A stretch of DNA of 64,000 nucleotides from an uncultured Bacteroidales bacterium (GCA_947589325.1 CANQAM010000001.1:152190-216189); one strand, 5' to 3'. Positions 1 through 8,654 are shown, counted from the stretch's first letter. A program made the numbers and translations. Notes: a model not told the origin generated them from the letters alone.

Positions 1-210
1 GGCGAATTCGAATCCTTCAACGCCATACAGAAATACCTCGAAGACAACGGCTTCGAGATTACCTCTGCCGAGTTCGAGCGCATTCCCAACGACACGAAAG
101 AAGTGACCGACGAACAGCGCGCCCAAATCGAAAAACTCATCGAGCGCATCGAAGACGATGAAGACGTGCAAAATGTCTTCCACAATATGAAAGAACCCGA
201 CGAAGAATAG
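1..210 (+). CDS. yebC: YebC/PmpR-family regulator, C-terminal fragment
   Basis: The window opens inside this gene; only the last 69 codons before the TAG are present. The tail contains the family's closing pattern (IERIEDDEDVQNVFHNM), in which an acidic helix precedes a final beta strand, and this is typical of the YebC/PmpR/TACO1 family. Family members are cytoplasmic proteins of about 240 residues, described as DNA-binding regulators or, more recently, as factors that help ribosomes through difficult sequences; this fragment does not show which applies here. It is followed closely by a hairpin terminator. Identity is fairly secure, but nothing can be said about its start or promoter. Confidence 0.88.
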   Translation, partial: GEFESFNAIQKYLEDNGFEITSAEFERIPNDTKEVTDEQRAQIEKLIERIEDDEDVQNVFHNMKEPDEE

Positions 211-238
211 CCTAAAAAATAGTTTCTTTTCATTTCGG

Positions 239-275
239 TCGGGCAGACGCAGCAAAGCGGCTGCCCGATTTTTTT
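239..275 (+). terminator. Rho-independent terminator after yebC
   Basis: A 7-bp stem CGGGCAG/CTGCCCG (240-246 with 261-267) is followed by a run of T. It lies about 30 bases after the yebC stop. Confidence 0.75.
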
Positions 276-411
276 ACCCGCCGACGGAAAAAAGAAAGCC
301 GCATACGCTTTCCTCTCTCGCAGCGCGTACACCTTTTCCGCCACTCGCGCGGAGCGCGGGTGGCAGGGTGGAGGCCCTCGCCTGCCGCCGCTCCCCTGCC
401 GCAAAACGACA

Positions 412-445
412 TAAAAAAATCCCCTTGCGGGTTATCTGCAAAGGG
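412..445 (-). terminator. Terminator of the DUF4160/DUF2442 module
   Basis: On the minus strand CCCTTTGC pairs with GCAAGGGG (8 bp, one G-U) and is followed by ATTTTTTTAT. It lies 25 bases beyond the stop of the DUF2442-HTH gene. The stretch 276-411 between this and the yebC terminator shows no convincing gene. Confidence 0.7.
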
Positions 446-469
446 AAAGCGTTTCTCCGCAAAAGCCGT

Positions 470-871
470 TCACACCGCCGTCAGTTCCGCCCCGATGCGC
501 CGGATTTCCGCTTTTATCGATTCCAACCGTTCGGGCGACGGACGTTTCGACCCGCTGATATACTGAGCCAACAGGCTTTGCGCCATACCCAACCGCCGCG
601 CTATGGCAGAAGCGTTGATTTCAGGGTGCGCCATGAACAGGTCGTATAACGTATTCTCCTTTTTGGAACGGAAAAATCCCTCGAAACTCAAATCCTCGTC
701 GAGTTCCTCCCAGTGAATGCCGAAAGCATCGTGTGAGAAATTCGCCCGCTGCGCCGGCGTTGCATATTTCAGACGCGGGTAGTCGGCAAACTTTTCGCAA
801 GCCACCCTGCCGTCGTCCGTCCGAATGCACACCCCCGTATCGGAAAGCCATATATCCCTAACTGTAATCAT
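470..871 (-). CDS. DUF2442 and XRE-type helix-turn-helix protein (antitoxin-like)
   Basis: This is a 133-residue protein. Residues 1 to about 75 match the DUF2442 pattern (MITVRDIWLSDTGVCI... then W-x-E-L-D-E-D-L). Residues about 80-125 form an XRE-like helix-turn-helix (INASAIARRLGMAQSLLAQYISG). DUF2442 proteins are regularly encoded beside DUF4160 proteins in a toxin-antitoxin-like arrangement, with this one as the DNA-binding partner. It starts 2 bases after the stop of the DUF4160 gene, so the two are co-transcribed. An 18-bp perfect palindrome lies in the promoter of the pair (1142-1159) and is a plausible autoregulatory operator for this HTH. The TA role is inferred from family context and is not demonstrated. 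Confidence 0.85.
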   Translation of the reverse strand: MITVRDIWLSDTGVCIRTDDGRVACEKFADYPRLKYATPAQRANFSHDAFGIHWEELDEDLSFEGFFRSKKENTLYDLFMAHPEINASAIARRLGMAQSLLAQYISGSKRPSPERLESIKAEIRRIGAELTAV

Positions 872-873
872 AA

Positions 874-1111
874 CTATTTGTTGCTGTTAAAAAATTTGTT
901 CCAATGTTCGGCAATGATTTCGCGGTTTTCTTCGATGACCGCTTCAACCATTTTCAGCTCCGCCGGCTTTAAGCCGTGATTTTCGACCAACGAAACAGGG
1001 TTCAAAGAAAACTTTGCCCGTATCCCCTTTCACGACGTGTACGTGAATAGGCTCGTGGTCGTTGGCGTAAAACATGAATCGGAAACCGAATAAAATAAAA
1101 ATAGTAGGCAT
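874..1111 (-). pseudogene. DUF4160 protein gene, frameshifted
   Basis: The reading frame begins at the ATG complementing 1109-1111 and reads MPTIFILFGFRFMFYANDHE..., the DUF4160 signature with the HEPIHVHV motif, as far as KVFFE. After that the DUF4160 sequence continues only in another frame (PVSLVENHGLKPAELK... to EHWNKFFNSNK) and stops at 874-876. The interval is 238 bases, one more than a multiple of three, and the extra base lies in the GGG at 998-1000. As read, translation leaves frame there and ends after about 20 foreign residues. The full-length product would be about 79 residues. DUF4160 proteins are the probable toxin-like partner of DUF2442. It could be a true inactivating insertion, a phase-variable site or a sequence error. 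Confidence 0.82.
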
Positions 1112-1133
1112 TGCTTTCAATATTTGGAAAGTA

Positions 1134-1166
1134 CAAATATAGGTAATAAATTTATTACCCGCAAAA
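1134..1166 (-). promoter_or_regulatory. Bacteroidetes-type promoter of the DUF4160/DUF2442 pair
   Basis: On the minus strand a -33 TTTG (complement of 1162-1165) is followed after 20 bases by the -7 box TATATTTG (complement of 1134-1141). The ATG of the DUF4160 gene lies 23 bases past the box. The spacer is almost entirely a palindrome, listed separately. Confidence 0.8.
1142..1159. promoter_or_regulatory. Perfect 18-bp palindrome in the promoter spacer, likely operator
   Basis: GGTAATAAATTTATTACC reads the same on both strands without a mismatch. It sits exactly between the -33 and -7 boxes of the module's promoter, so a bound protein would block RNA polymerase. The module's own helix-turn-helix protein is the obvious candidate ligand. 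The remaining part of the 1112-1453 gap holds the AraC promoter and no credible gene. Confidence 0.7.
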
Positions 1167-1391
1167 GAAAACAAAAAAAATTTCCACCTCGCCGTTTTTC
1201 CCCGCCGCACTCTACCCGCCGTGCCGCAAAGAAAAAGAGAAAGCCACCCGCCTATGCGGGTGGCGGGAGAGGGAAGTGCGTCCACTCGCTCCCGACCCGC
1301 CGTCCCATTTTTTTATTTTCCTTTTTTCCTCGTCCTGCTTTTTTATTTCGGGAAAATCCCGACTCCCAACGAATTGATTTTTATACATAAC

Positions 1392-1424
1392 TTTTTGTCT
1401 TTTTCAAAAAATATATTATATTTG
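1392..1424 (+). promoter_or_regulatory. Promoter of the AraC regulator
   Basis: TTTTTG ending at 1397, then 19 bases, then TATATTTG at 1417-1424, giving a leader of about 25 bases before the ATG at 1454. Confidence 0.75.
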
Positions 1425-1453
1425 CAACAATAAGGTATTTATAAACAGAATTT

Positions 1454-2458
1454 ATGAATTATAACAATTTGGAAAACTCTGTAAAATACTTCGCGGGAGA
1501 ACACGGAGTACATTTCGGATTGTCAGTCGATACCGTCGGCTTCCAGTCGGTGAAGCCGGGCGAACACTACCCGCCGACTACCCACCCGTCAGGCTTCTAC
1601 TTCAACACTGTCAAGGGGCGCACCCTCCAAGAATACCAACTGCTCTACATCACCAAAGGCAGTGGCACTTTTGCCTCTGCCCACCGTCCCGACCAACCGC
1701 TCGAAAAAGGCTCGCTGGTATGCCTCTTCCCCGACGAATGGCACACCTACCACCCCAATGAAAAAAACGGTTGGAACGAATACTACATCGGCTTCAACGG
1801 TGCCGCTGCTCTGACATACCTCGACGAAGCCGGCATAACGCCGGAAAACCCTATCCTGAAAGTCGGCTTCAATGCCGACTTGGTGCGCCTTTTTCAAGAA
1901 GCCATAGAAGTGGGAAAAACCGACAAAAATGCCGTGCAAGAACGCCTCAGCAGCATCATCGTACACATACTCGGCTTGGCGTGCTACCTCTCGCGCAACA
2001 ACACCTTCGAAGACGACAACATCGGTCAGAAAATAGAACGTGCCAAAATCATCATGATAGAAAACCTCTACAAAGAAGTCGATGTCGAAGAACTTGCCGC
2101 CAAACTCAACCTCTCGTACAGTTGGTTCCGTAAACTCTTCAAAGAATACACCGGCTACGCCCCGGCCAAATACTATCAGGAACTCAAAATAAAAAAAGCC
2201 GAAGACCTGCTCGTACACACCTCTTTTTCCGTGAAAGAAATCGCCTATATACTCAATTACAAGTCGTCGGAGCATTTCTTCTCCCTCTTCAAGAAAAAAA
2301 ACGGATTTACCCCGCTGGAATACCGCGTCCACATACGCGGCAGCGAATCGGGTGAGAATGTACGCGGAAACCGGCGCGACGAACTGCCCCCGCTTCCCGA
2401 ACCTTCGGAAAAACTCATCGACGAGCTGCTCATCGACCACCACCACAGAGAAAATTGA
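1454..2458 (+). CDS. AraC-family transcriptional regulator with cupin sensor
   Basis: A 334-residue cytoplasmic regulator. Residues about 20-115 form an AraC-type cupin effector domain (TLQEYQLLYITKGSGTF and LVCLFPDEWHTYHP are the beta-barrel strands). Residues about 190-290 carry two helix-turn-helix units of the HTH_18 type (VEELAAKLNLSYSWFRKLFKEYTG, then VKEIAYILNYKSSEHFFSLFKKKNG). Such proteins usually sense a sugar and activate catabolic genes. The gene stands alone with its own promoter and no adjoining sugar operon, so its target and ligand are unknown; the pectinase genes elsewhere in the window are conceivable targets but nothing here links them. Confidence 0.92.
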   Translation: MNYNNLENSVKYFAGEHGVHFGLSVDTVGFQSVKPGEHYPPTTHPSGFYFNTVKGRTLQEYQLLYITKGSGTFASAHRPDQPLEKGSLVCLFPDEWHTYHPNEKNGWNEYYIGFNGAAALTYLDEAGITPENPILKVGFNADLVRLFQEAIEVGKTDKNAVQERLSSIIVHILGLACYLSRNNTFEDDNIGQKIERAKIIMIENLYKEVDVEELAAKLNLSYSWFRKLFKEYTGYAPAKYYQELKIKKAEDLLVHTSFSVKEIAYILNYKSSEHFFSLFKKKNGFTPLEYRVHIRGSESGENVRGNRRDELPPLPEPSEKLIDELLIDHHHREN

Positions 2459-2497
2459 ACATATTTTTTACGGACGCAATCTTTTGCGCCCGTATTA

Positions 2498-2529
2498 TTT
2501 TGTCCTCTCGAAAAAATATACTACCTTTG
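2498..2529 (+). promoter_or_regulatory. Promoter of rpsA
   Basis: TTTTG ends at 2502, then 19 bases, then the -7 box TACCTTTG at 2522-2529, leaving a leader of about 60 bases. A weak hairpin around 2470-2493 just upstream may end the AraC transcript. Confidence 0.75.
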
Positions 2530-2594
2530 CTCCTGATTTTTGAGGCCATATAATGTCTAATTTAGTAGTAAGAAAATCAAATTATTAAACAACA

Positions 2595-4379
2595 ATGGAA
2601 GAAAAACAAGTCAATCCCGTCGAAAATTTCGACTGGGAAGCCTATGAAAAAGGCGACGTAGTTACCGGCAAAAGCCGCGAAGAGTTGATCGAAACCTACG
2701 ATCGCTCGCTCAACACCGTAAACGACAAAGAGGTAATCGAAGGTACCGTCATCTCCCTCAACAAAAGAGAAGTCGTAGTAAACATCGGTTACAAATCGGA
2801 CGGCGTCATTTCGATGAACGAATTTCGCTACAACCCCGACCTCAAAGTGGGCGACAAAGTCGAAGTGTACATCGAAAATCAGGAAGACAAAAAAGGACAG
2901 TTGGTACTCTCCCACAAAAAAGCGCGCGCAACCCGCTCGTGGGATCGCGTAAACGCTGCCCTCGAAAACGACGAAATCATCAAAGGTTACATCAAGTGCC
3001 GTACCAAAGGCGGTATGATTGTCGATGTATTCGGCATCGAAGCCTTCCTGCCCGGCTCGCAAATCGACGTAAAACCCATACGCGACTACGATGTATTCGT
3101 TGGCAAAACGATGGAATTTAAGGTCGTAAAAATCAATCAGGAATTTAAGAACGTCGTTGTTTCGCACAAAGCCCTCATCGAAGCCGAGCTCGAACAACAG
3201 AAAAAAGAAATCATCGCCAAACTCGAAAAAGGTCAGGTGCTCGAAGGTACCGTCAAGAACATCACCTCTTACGGCGTGTTCATCGACCTCGGCGGCGTGG
3301 ACGGTCTTATCCACATCACCGACCTCTCGTGGGGCCGCGTAAGTCACCCCGAAGAAATCGTTTCACTCGACCAGAAACTCAACGTCGTGATACTCGACTT
3401 CGATGACGAGAAGAAACGCATTGCACTCGGTCTGAAACAACTCACCCCGCACCCGTGGGACGCTCTCGACCCCGACCTCAAAGTGGGCGACAAAGTGAAA
3501 GGCAAAGTCGCCGTGATGGCCGACTATGGCGCATTCGTAGAAATAGCTCCGGGCGTCGAAGGGCTTATCCACGTATCGGAAATGTCGTGGTCGCAGCACC
3601 TGCGCAGCGCACAAGACTTTATGAAAGTAGGCGACGAAGTCGAAGCCGTCATACTTACCCTCGACCGCGAAGAACGCAAAATGTCGCTCGGTATCAAACA
3701 GCTCAAACCCGATCCTTGGGAGAGTATCGAAACCAAATATGCCGTAGGTTCGCGTCATCAGGCAAAAGTGCGCAACTTCACCAACTTCGGCGTGTTCGTC
3801 GAAATAGAAGAAGGCGTCGAGGGCTTGATTCACATCTCCGACCTGTCGTGGACGAAGAAAATCAAACACCCCTCCGAATTTACCCAAATCGGCGCCGACA
3901 TCGAAGTACAAGTACTCGAAATCGACAAGGAAAACCGTCGTCTCAGTCTCGGACACAAACAGCTCGAAGACAACCCGTGGGACGCATTCGAGAGCGTATT
4001 TACCGTAGGCTCCGTACACCCGGGCACCATCGTCGATATGCAGGAAAAAGGCGCTGTCGTAGCACTGCCCTACGGCGTCGAAGGTTTCGCCACTCCCAAA
4101 CATTTGGTGAAAGAAGACGGTACACAGGCACAGGTCGATGAAAAACTCGACTTCAAAGTTATCGAGTTCAACAAAGACGCCAAACGCATCATACTCTCGC
4201 ACAGCCGCATATTCGAAGATGCCGCCAAAGCCGAAGCCCACAAAGAGGCTTCCGCAAAGAAAGCTGCAAAGAAAGCTGCCAAAGCAGCCGAAGAAGCCGC
4301 AGCTCCCCAAGTGGAAAAAACCACGCTCGGCGACATCGAAGAACTGGCTGCCCTCAAAGAAAAACTCTCCGGAAAATAA
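2595..4379 (+). CDS. rpsA: 30S ribosomal protein S1
   Basis: A 594-residue protein built of about six tandem S1 (OB-fold) RNA-binding repeats. The best conserved units contain GxVxxITxYGxFVDLGGVDGLIHITDLSW and its relatives, recurring roughly every 85 residues (for example ADYGAFVEIAPGVEGLIHVSEMSW and NFGVFVEIEEGVEGLIHISDLSW). The C-terminus is a lysine- and alanine-rich tail (KKAAKKAAKAAEEAA), common in Bacteroidetes S1. S1 binds mRNA on the small ribosomal subunit and promotes initiation on weak ribosome-binding sites, relevant here because most genes in the window lack clear Shine-Dalgarno sequences. It is monocistronic, with its own promoter and a strong terminator. Confidence 0.97.
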   Translation: MEEKQVNPVENFDWEAYEKGDVVTGKSREELIETYDRSLNTVNDKEVIEGTVISLNKREVVVNIGYKSDGVISMNEFRYNPDLKVGDKVEVYIENQEDKKGQLVLSHKKARATRSWDRVNAALENDEIIKGYIKCRTKGGMIVDVFGIEAFLPGSQIDVKPIRDYDVFVGKTMEFKVVKINQEFKNVVVSHKALIEAELEQQKKEIIAKLEKGQVLEGTVKNITSYGVFIDLGGVDGLIHITDLSWGRVSHPEEIVSLDQKLNVVILDFDDEKKRIALGLKQLTPHPWDALDPDLKVGDKVKGKVAVMADYGAFVEIAPGVEGLIHVSEMSWSQHLRSAQDFMKVGDEVEAVILTLDREERKMSLGIKQLKPDPWESIETKYAVGSRHQAKVRNFTNFGVFVEIEEGVEGLIHISDLSWTKKIKHPSEFTQIGADIEVQVLEIDKENRRLSLGHKQLEDNPWDAFESVFTVGSVHPGTIVDMQEKGAVVALPYGVEGFATPKHLVKEDGTQAQVDEKLDFKVIEFNKDAKRIILSHSRIFEDAAKAEAHKEASAKKAAKKAAKAAEEAAAPQVEKTTLGDIEELAALKEKLSGK

Positions 4380-4399
4380 TTCTTCCGGAACACCGATAG

Positions 4400-4440
4400 A
4401 AAGAGCGCGTAGGGTCGATACGCGCTCTTTTGTTTTTTTT
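4400..4440 (+). terminator. Terminator of rpsA
   Basis: A 10-bp perfect stem AAGAGCGCGT/ACGCGCTCTT followed by TTGTTTTTTTT, 20 bases after the rpsA stop. Confidence 0.9.
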
Positions 4441-4483
4441 GAAAAAAAACGCGAAATTCCGCAACGGAATCGGGACGAATGAT

Positions 4484-4491
4484 TATATTTG
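4484..4491 (+). promoter_or_regulatory. -7 box of the alkaline phosphatase gene
   Basis: TATATTTG ends 22 bases before the ATG at 4514. No clear -33 TTTG at the right spacing. Confidence 0.6.
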
Positions 4492-4513
4492 CCCCGTAAA
4501 AAAGTGTTTAATT

Positions 4514-5653
4514 ATGAAAAAATACGGAGCTGTTTTATTGTTGGCAATCCTGCTTTTTCCGACAGCGGTTAAAGCGCAGGAAGAAAAAGTCTATACCCTG
4601 CCGTCGGCGCAGCCTGTTTACGAACCGACCTATCGCAACGACGGCATCGACGCCCCTGTGAAAAACGTCATATTCATGGTAGGCGACGGCATGGGGCTGG
4701 CACACATGGCATCTGCCCTCTATGCCAATCGCGGCGACCTCACCATTGCACGGCTGCACCATATCGGGCTTGTGCGCACACAGTCGGGAAACCGCTACAT
4801 CACCGACTCGGCTGCCGCCGGCACAGCTTATGCCACCGGCAGGAAAACCGACAACAATTGTGTCGGCACTGCCGCTGCCGGCGACACCCTCGAAAATATG
4901 ACCGAGATACTTGCTGCTCGCGGTTATGCCACCGGCATCGTTACCACCGATAAAATTTCGGGTGCTACGCCTGCTGCTTTTTATGCTCACCAGCCCAAGC
5001 GGAGCATGACCGCCGAGATACTCACCGACCTTGCCCACACGCGCGCCGACTTTGTCGCCGGCAGCAGCGTGTCGCTCTTTGAGAAAATGGAAGGTGGAAA
5101 ACTCGATTCGCTGCGGGCACACGGTTTCACCGTCGTGCACGACTTCCGCGCCCTCCCTGAGCTTGCAGCCGACAAGATAGCTTTGATTGCTTGCGACCGT
5201 GATGCCGAATGGGTGCAAAACGGACGCGACTCCGACTACCTGCGCGCGGTATCCGAATTTGCCATGAAATTTCTTGCCGACAAGTCCGACAAAGGATTTT
5301 TCCTGCTCATCGAAGGGGCTGAAATAGACCATGCCGCTCACGGCAACGACCTCGAAGGCGTTGTGCGCGAGACCCTCGATTTCGATAAAGCCGTTGCCGA
5401 AGCCCTGCGCTTTGCCGACAGCAACGGCGAAACCCTCGTCGTCATACTCGCCGATCACGAAACCGGCGGCTTGGCGTTGGGCGACGGCGATGTGAGCGAA
5501 GGCCGCGTATCGGGCCGCTTTACCTCGACCGGACACTCGCCCGTGCCCGTGCCCGTATATGCCTACGGTCCGCACGCCGACGATTTCTGCGGCGTACTCG
5601 AAAACACCGAAATATTTTTCCGCATCAGAGCCGCTTTGCAGCACGGCAGATAA
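4514..5653 (+). CDS. Secreted alkaline phosphatase (PhoA superfamily)
   Basis: A 379-residue phosphomonoesterase. It starts with a signal peptide (MKKYGAVLLLAILLFPTAVKAQ), so it acts in the periplasm or outside the cell. The metal-site motif VGDGMG lies at residues about 55-60, the nucleophile motif TDSAAAGTA with its serine at about 99, and the C-terminal metal-binding DHETGG at about 314-319. These are the hallmarks of the two-zinc PhoA fold. The ATG at 4514 is chosen over an earlier in-frame start at 4430 because it begins the signal peptide and follows the -7 box at 4484-4491. It is a single-gene unit ended by a strong bidirectional terminator. Confidence 0.93.
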   Translation: MKKYGAVLLLAILLFPTAVKAQEEKVYTLPSAQPVYEPTYRNDGIDAPVKNVIFMVGDGMGLAHMASALYANRGDLTIARLHHIGLVRTQSGNRYITDSAAAGTAYATGRKTDNNCVGTAAAGDTLENMTEILAARGYATGIVTTDKISGATPAAFYAHQPKRSMTAEILTDLAHTRADFVAGSSVSLFEKMEGGKLDSLRAHGFTVVHDFRALPELAADKIALIACDRDAEWVQNGRDSDYLRAVSEFAMKFLADKSDKGFFLLIEGAEIDHAAHGNDLEGVVRETLDFDKAVAEALRFADSNGETLVVILADHETGGLALGDGDVSEGRVSGRFTSTGHSPVPVPVYAYGPHADDFCGVLENTEIFFRIRAALQHGR

Positions 5654-5670
5654 TCGCTCGATACCATACC

Positions 5671-5708
5671 GAAAAGCCCCGTTTCTCGCACGAGAAACGG
5701 GGCTTTTC
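5671..5708. terminator. Bidirectional terminator between convergent genes
   Basis: An 18-bp perfect stem (5671-5688 with 5691-5708), with A-rich and T-rich flanks on both sides, serves the alkaline phosphatase gene on + and the HD phosphodiesterase gene on -. Confidence 0.9.
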
Positions 5709-5722
5709 GTCTGTTGGCGAAA

Positions 5723-7783
5723 TCATTTCTTTTTCAGTTCGGGATAGCTGATGCGCGTGTGATACACCGTTTTCAGTTTTTCGATGAAAGCCGTCTTTAT
5801 TTCGGAAATTTCTCTGAAACTGATGGGGCTGTCTTTGTGCAGCCCTTCGGCTATCTGCGCGTCGATAATGGTATTGACCAGTTTGGAAATGCTTTCTTCC
5901 GTATATTCTTTCAGGCTGCGCGAAGCCGCCTCCACCGAATCCGCCATCATCAGCAGGGATTCTTCTTTCGTCGAAGGGTTCGGACCCGGATAGGTGAACA
6001 CATCTTCATCGACGGGCTCGTTCGGGTGTTCATTTACATATTTGTTGTAGAAGTAGCGCGTTTTTCCAAGTCCGTGATGCGTGCTTATGAAGTTGGTAAT
6101 CATTTGCGGAAGTCCCAGTTTTTCGGCACCTTTCACCCCGTTTTTTACATGGTTGATGATGATTTGGGCGCTCTCCTCGTAAGGCAGCGTGTCGTGCGGG
6201 TTGATGCCCGATTGGTTCTCGGTGAAAAATGCCGGATTTTCCAATTTCCCGATATCGTGGTAGAGGGCGCCCGTGCGTATGAGCTGCGCTTGCGCGCCGA
6301 TGCGGTTGGCGGCGTCGGCTGCCAGATTCGACACCTGTATGGAGTGTTGGAATGTGCCCGGCGCCGTTTCCGACATGTGTCGGAATATCGGCAGATTGAT
6401 GTCCGACAATTCCACCAGTGTTACGGTGGATATGAATCCGAACGTTTTTTCGAGCAGGTATATCGACAGATAAGTAAAGAACAGCAGCGTGCAGTTGATA
6501 CCGAAGTAGAAAAATATTTGCGGGTCGAGCTTGTCGGCACCCTCGAAGATGAACGTGTAACCCGTGTAGGTGCACGAATAGGTGAGGAATATCAAGATGA
6601 CGCAGCGCAGCAGTTGCGAGCGGCGAACCAACTCTTTCAAATTATTGATGGCTGTAATCGTTACCGCCAACTGGAAGAAAATAAATTCCAAATGATATGG
6701 TACGGCAAACGTGCAGAGCAGCAGCGCAATCGCACTCGAAATCAGCGCAATCGACTTTTTCAGAAACACTACGACCGTAATCGGCAGAATGGCGAACGGC
6801 ATGACGTACATGCCGGCGGTCGCGTAGAGGTCGCACAACAGATAGCAGACGACAGTCGTTGCCGTAACCATGAGTACCACGAACCCCAGTTTTTTCAAGT
6901 CGTAGAACGTGCGGGAGTAGAATATCGCCAAGTAGCGGTACAGAAAAATGAATAGTATAAGTATGATAATTACCTGTCCCGCAAACGAAAACAGTTCATG
7001 CTGCTTGTCGCTGCGCCGATTGTCTTTCTGCGATGTGCGATTCATCGATTGCAGGATAAGGTAAATTTGCGGGGTAACGATGTCGCCCCGCCCGATGATT
7101 TTCTCTCCCTTTTGCACCATGCCTATCGATTGCGGTATGCGTTGCAGCATGATGTTGAGTGCGTCCTGCGATTTTATACTGTCATACAGAAGGTTCGCCA
7201 CCAGATAGCTGTTGAGGTTGCAATGGTTCAAAATTTCCTGCTGCTTGTTATCCGCACGGCTTATGATATATTCGTATGCCGAACGCGGAGTAAACAGGCT
7301 TTCGATATTGTATTCGCCTCGCAGCGTGTTGCGATTGACGATACGCACGCCGCGAGTACTCTTTTGTAAAAGGTCATTGTAGGTGTTTATATCGATAATA
7401 CCCTGATTATAAACGTTATTCAATGCCTTTATGGCATATTGGTAAGCTGCGGTCGATTGTTTGTTTTCCAAAAGATATTGGTGGTCTGCCTTGAAACTTT
7501 CGATTTCCTCCTGTCCGATGTTTGTACTAATTTCAAAAAACGGCAGCGCACTTTTTCGCACGCTGTCCTGCTCGCGGCGGAATTGCGCTTCGTCCTTGTA
7601 AATAGGAAAATCCCTGTCGGCGGTGAGCAGGTTGTATCGCCACGGTTTCCCTTCCTGAAAGATGTATTCCGATTTTTCTTTTCTCGGGAAAAAGTACAAT
7701 ACCAAAGCCACTGCACCGACGAAATAAGCCAACTGGCACCAACCGATACGGCTCATGAATATGTGCCGGAAAAATTTTTTCAT
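5723..7783 (-). CDS. 7TM receptor with intracellular HD hydrolase domain (PgpH-like cyclic dinucleotide phosphodiesterase)
   Basis: A 686-residue membrane protein. One N-terminal membrane helix is followed by an extracytoplasmic 7TMR-HDED region (about residues 50-260), a cluster of seven membrane helices (about 275-450) and a cytoplasmic HD domain with the HDIG motif (ALYHDIGKLENPAFF, near residue 505) and further histidines (INHVKNGV, STHHGLGKTRYFY). PgpH-type proteins hydrolyse c-di-AMP, and this one probably does too. The second of two close ATGs (7783, MKKFF) is preferred: it lies 7 bases after AAGAAGG, whereas the ATG at 7789 abuts it. A GGCGTGG/CCACGCC hairpin sits in the leader at about 7807-7825. 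Confidence 0.92.
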   Translation of the reverse strand: MKKFFRHIFMSRIGWCQLAYFVGAVALVLYFFPRKEKSEYIFQEGKPWRYNLLTADRDFPIYKDEAQFRREQDSVRKSALPFFEISTNIGQEEIESFKADHQYLLENKQSTAAYQYAIKALNNVYNQGIIDINTYNDLLQKSTRGVRIVNRNTLRGEYNIESLFTPRSAYEYIISRADNKQQEILNHCNLNSYLVANLLYDSIKSQDALNIMLQRIPQSIGMVQKGEKIIGRGDIVTPQIYLILQSMNRTSQKDNRRSDKQHELFSFAGQVIIILILFIFLYRYLAIFYSRTFYDLKKLGFVVLMVTATTVVCYLLCDLYATAGMYVMPFAILPITVVVFLKKSIALISSAIALLLCTFAVPYHLEFIFFQLAVTITAINNLKELVRRSQLLRCVILIFLTYSCTYTGYTFIFEGADKLDPQIFFYFGINCTLLFFTYLSIYLLEKTFGFISTVTLVELSDINLPIFRHMSETAPGTFQHSIQVSNLAADAANRIGAQAQLIRTGALYHDIGKLENPAFFTENQSGINPHDTLPYEESAQIIINHVKNGVKGAEKLGLPQMITNFISTHHGLGKTRYFYNKYVNEHPNEPVDEDVFTYPGPNPSTKEESLLMMADSVEAASRSLKEYTEESISKLVNTIIDAQIAEGLHKDSPISFREISEIKTAFIEKLKTVYHTRISYPELKKK

Positions 7784-8007
7784 GTTCATTCCTTCTTATG
7801 TCGGACGGCGTGGGCTTTCCACGCCGGTTCTGCGGTCGAAAAACGGTGCAATTTATGGAAATTTTTTCAGATACCAAAAATATTTTTCTCTTTCGTGCCC
7901 GTTTTCGGAAGATGTCGTTCGCGTGCGGCATGCCATGGCTGCCGCTCTTGCGAGCGCAGCCGGAAATTTCTTGCGCGCAGACGCGCCCGACCGGTAAAAT
8001 GGATTTG

Positions 8008-8622
8008 TTATCGGATAAAGTTGGTCGGCGTGCGGTCTTCGATTTCGGGGAGCTGCTGCCTGCCTGCGGCAATGCTTTTCAGCAGCCACGCCATGTTGTT
8101 GCCCAGCGTGCGCATGGTCTGCAACCCCTCTTTGTCTTTCAACACATCGGCGGGCGTAAGACCGTGCACGGCATTCCAATATTGCGACGACACCACCGGC
8201 ATACGGTTTATCGTGAAATATTTGTTCAGCCGGTCGAACGTCGCCGTCGTGCCGCTGCGTCGGGCACTCGCCACGGCTGCGGCAGGCTTGAATTGCAGCG
8301 CGTCGCCGCCCGCGTAGAATATGCGGTCTAAGAGGGCGCACAGCGCGCCGTTCGGTCCGCCGTAATATACGGGCGAGCCTACCACCATGCCGTCGGCTTG
8401 CCGTAGGCGTTTCAATATCTCGTTGGCGGGATCGTCGTCGAAAGCGCACCGGCCGAGTTCGCAGCACCGGCCGCAGGCTATGCAGCCCCGCACGGGCTTG
8501 GTACCGATAGAGCAGATTTCGGTGTCGATGCCGTTCTTGTTCAGTGCGGCAGCTACTTCTGCCAGCGCCGTGTAGGTGCACCCTTTTTCGTGCGGACTTC
8601 CGTTTATCAAAACTACTTTCAT
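8008..8622 (-). CDS. Flavodoxin-family NAD(P)H/FMN oxidoreductase, iron-sulfur flavoprotein type
   Basis: A 204-residue protein starting with the flavodoxin-like phosphate-binding loop (LINGSPHEKGCTYTAL) and holding the flavin-contacting GSPVYYGG at residues 82-89. Between them lies a cysteine cluster (C47, C50, C53, C54, C59), like the compact 4Fe-4S ligand set of iron-sulfur flavoproteins. Such proteins shuttle electrons or reduce quinones in anaerobes; the physiological substrate cannot be read from sequence. It lies 32 bases downstream of the MFS gene on the same strand and is probably co-transcribed with it. The 7784-8007 gap holds the leader of the HD gene and nothing else recognisable. 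Confidence 0.85.
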   Translation of the reverse strand: MKVVLINGSPHEKGCTYTALAEVAAALNKNGIDTEICSIGTKPVRGCIACGRCCELGRCAFDDDPANEILKRLRQADGMVVGSPVYYGGPNGALCALLDRIFYAGGDALQFKPAAAVASARRSGTTATFDRLNKYFTINRMPVVSSQYWNAVHGLTPADVLKDKEGLQTMRTLGNNMAWLLKSIAAGRQQLPEIEDRTPTNFIR

Positions 8623-8654
8623 ATCGATATGTTTTTATTGGGTTATTCCTCGAT

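Noticed and set aside
1124..1433. Two overlapping + strand frames of 70-88 residues before the AraC gene
   Set aside because: They run across two promoters and an operator, and consist of lysine-, arginine- and phenylalanine-rich low-complexity sequence.
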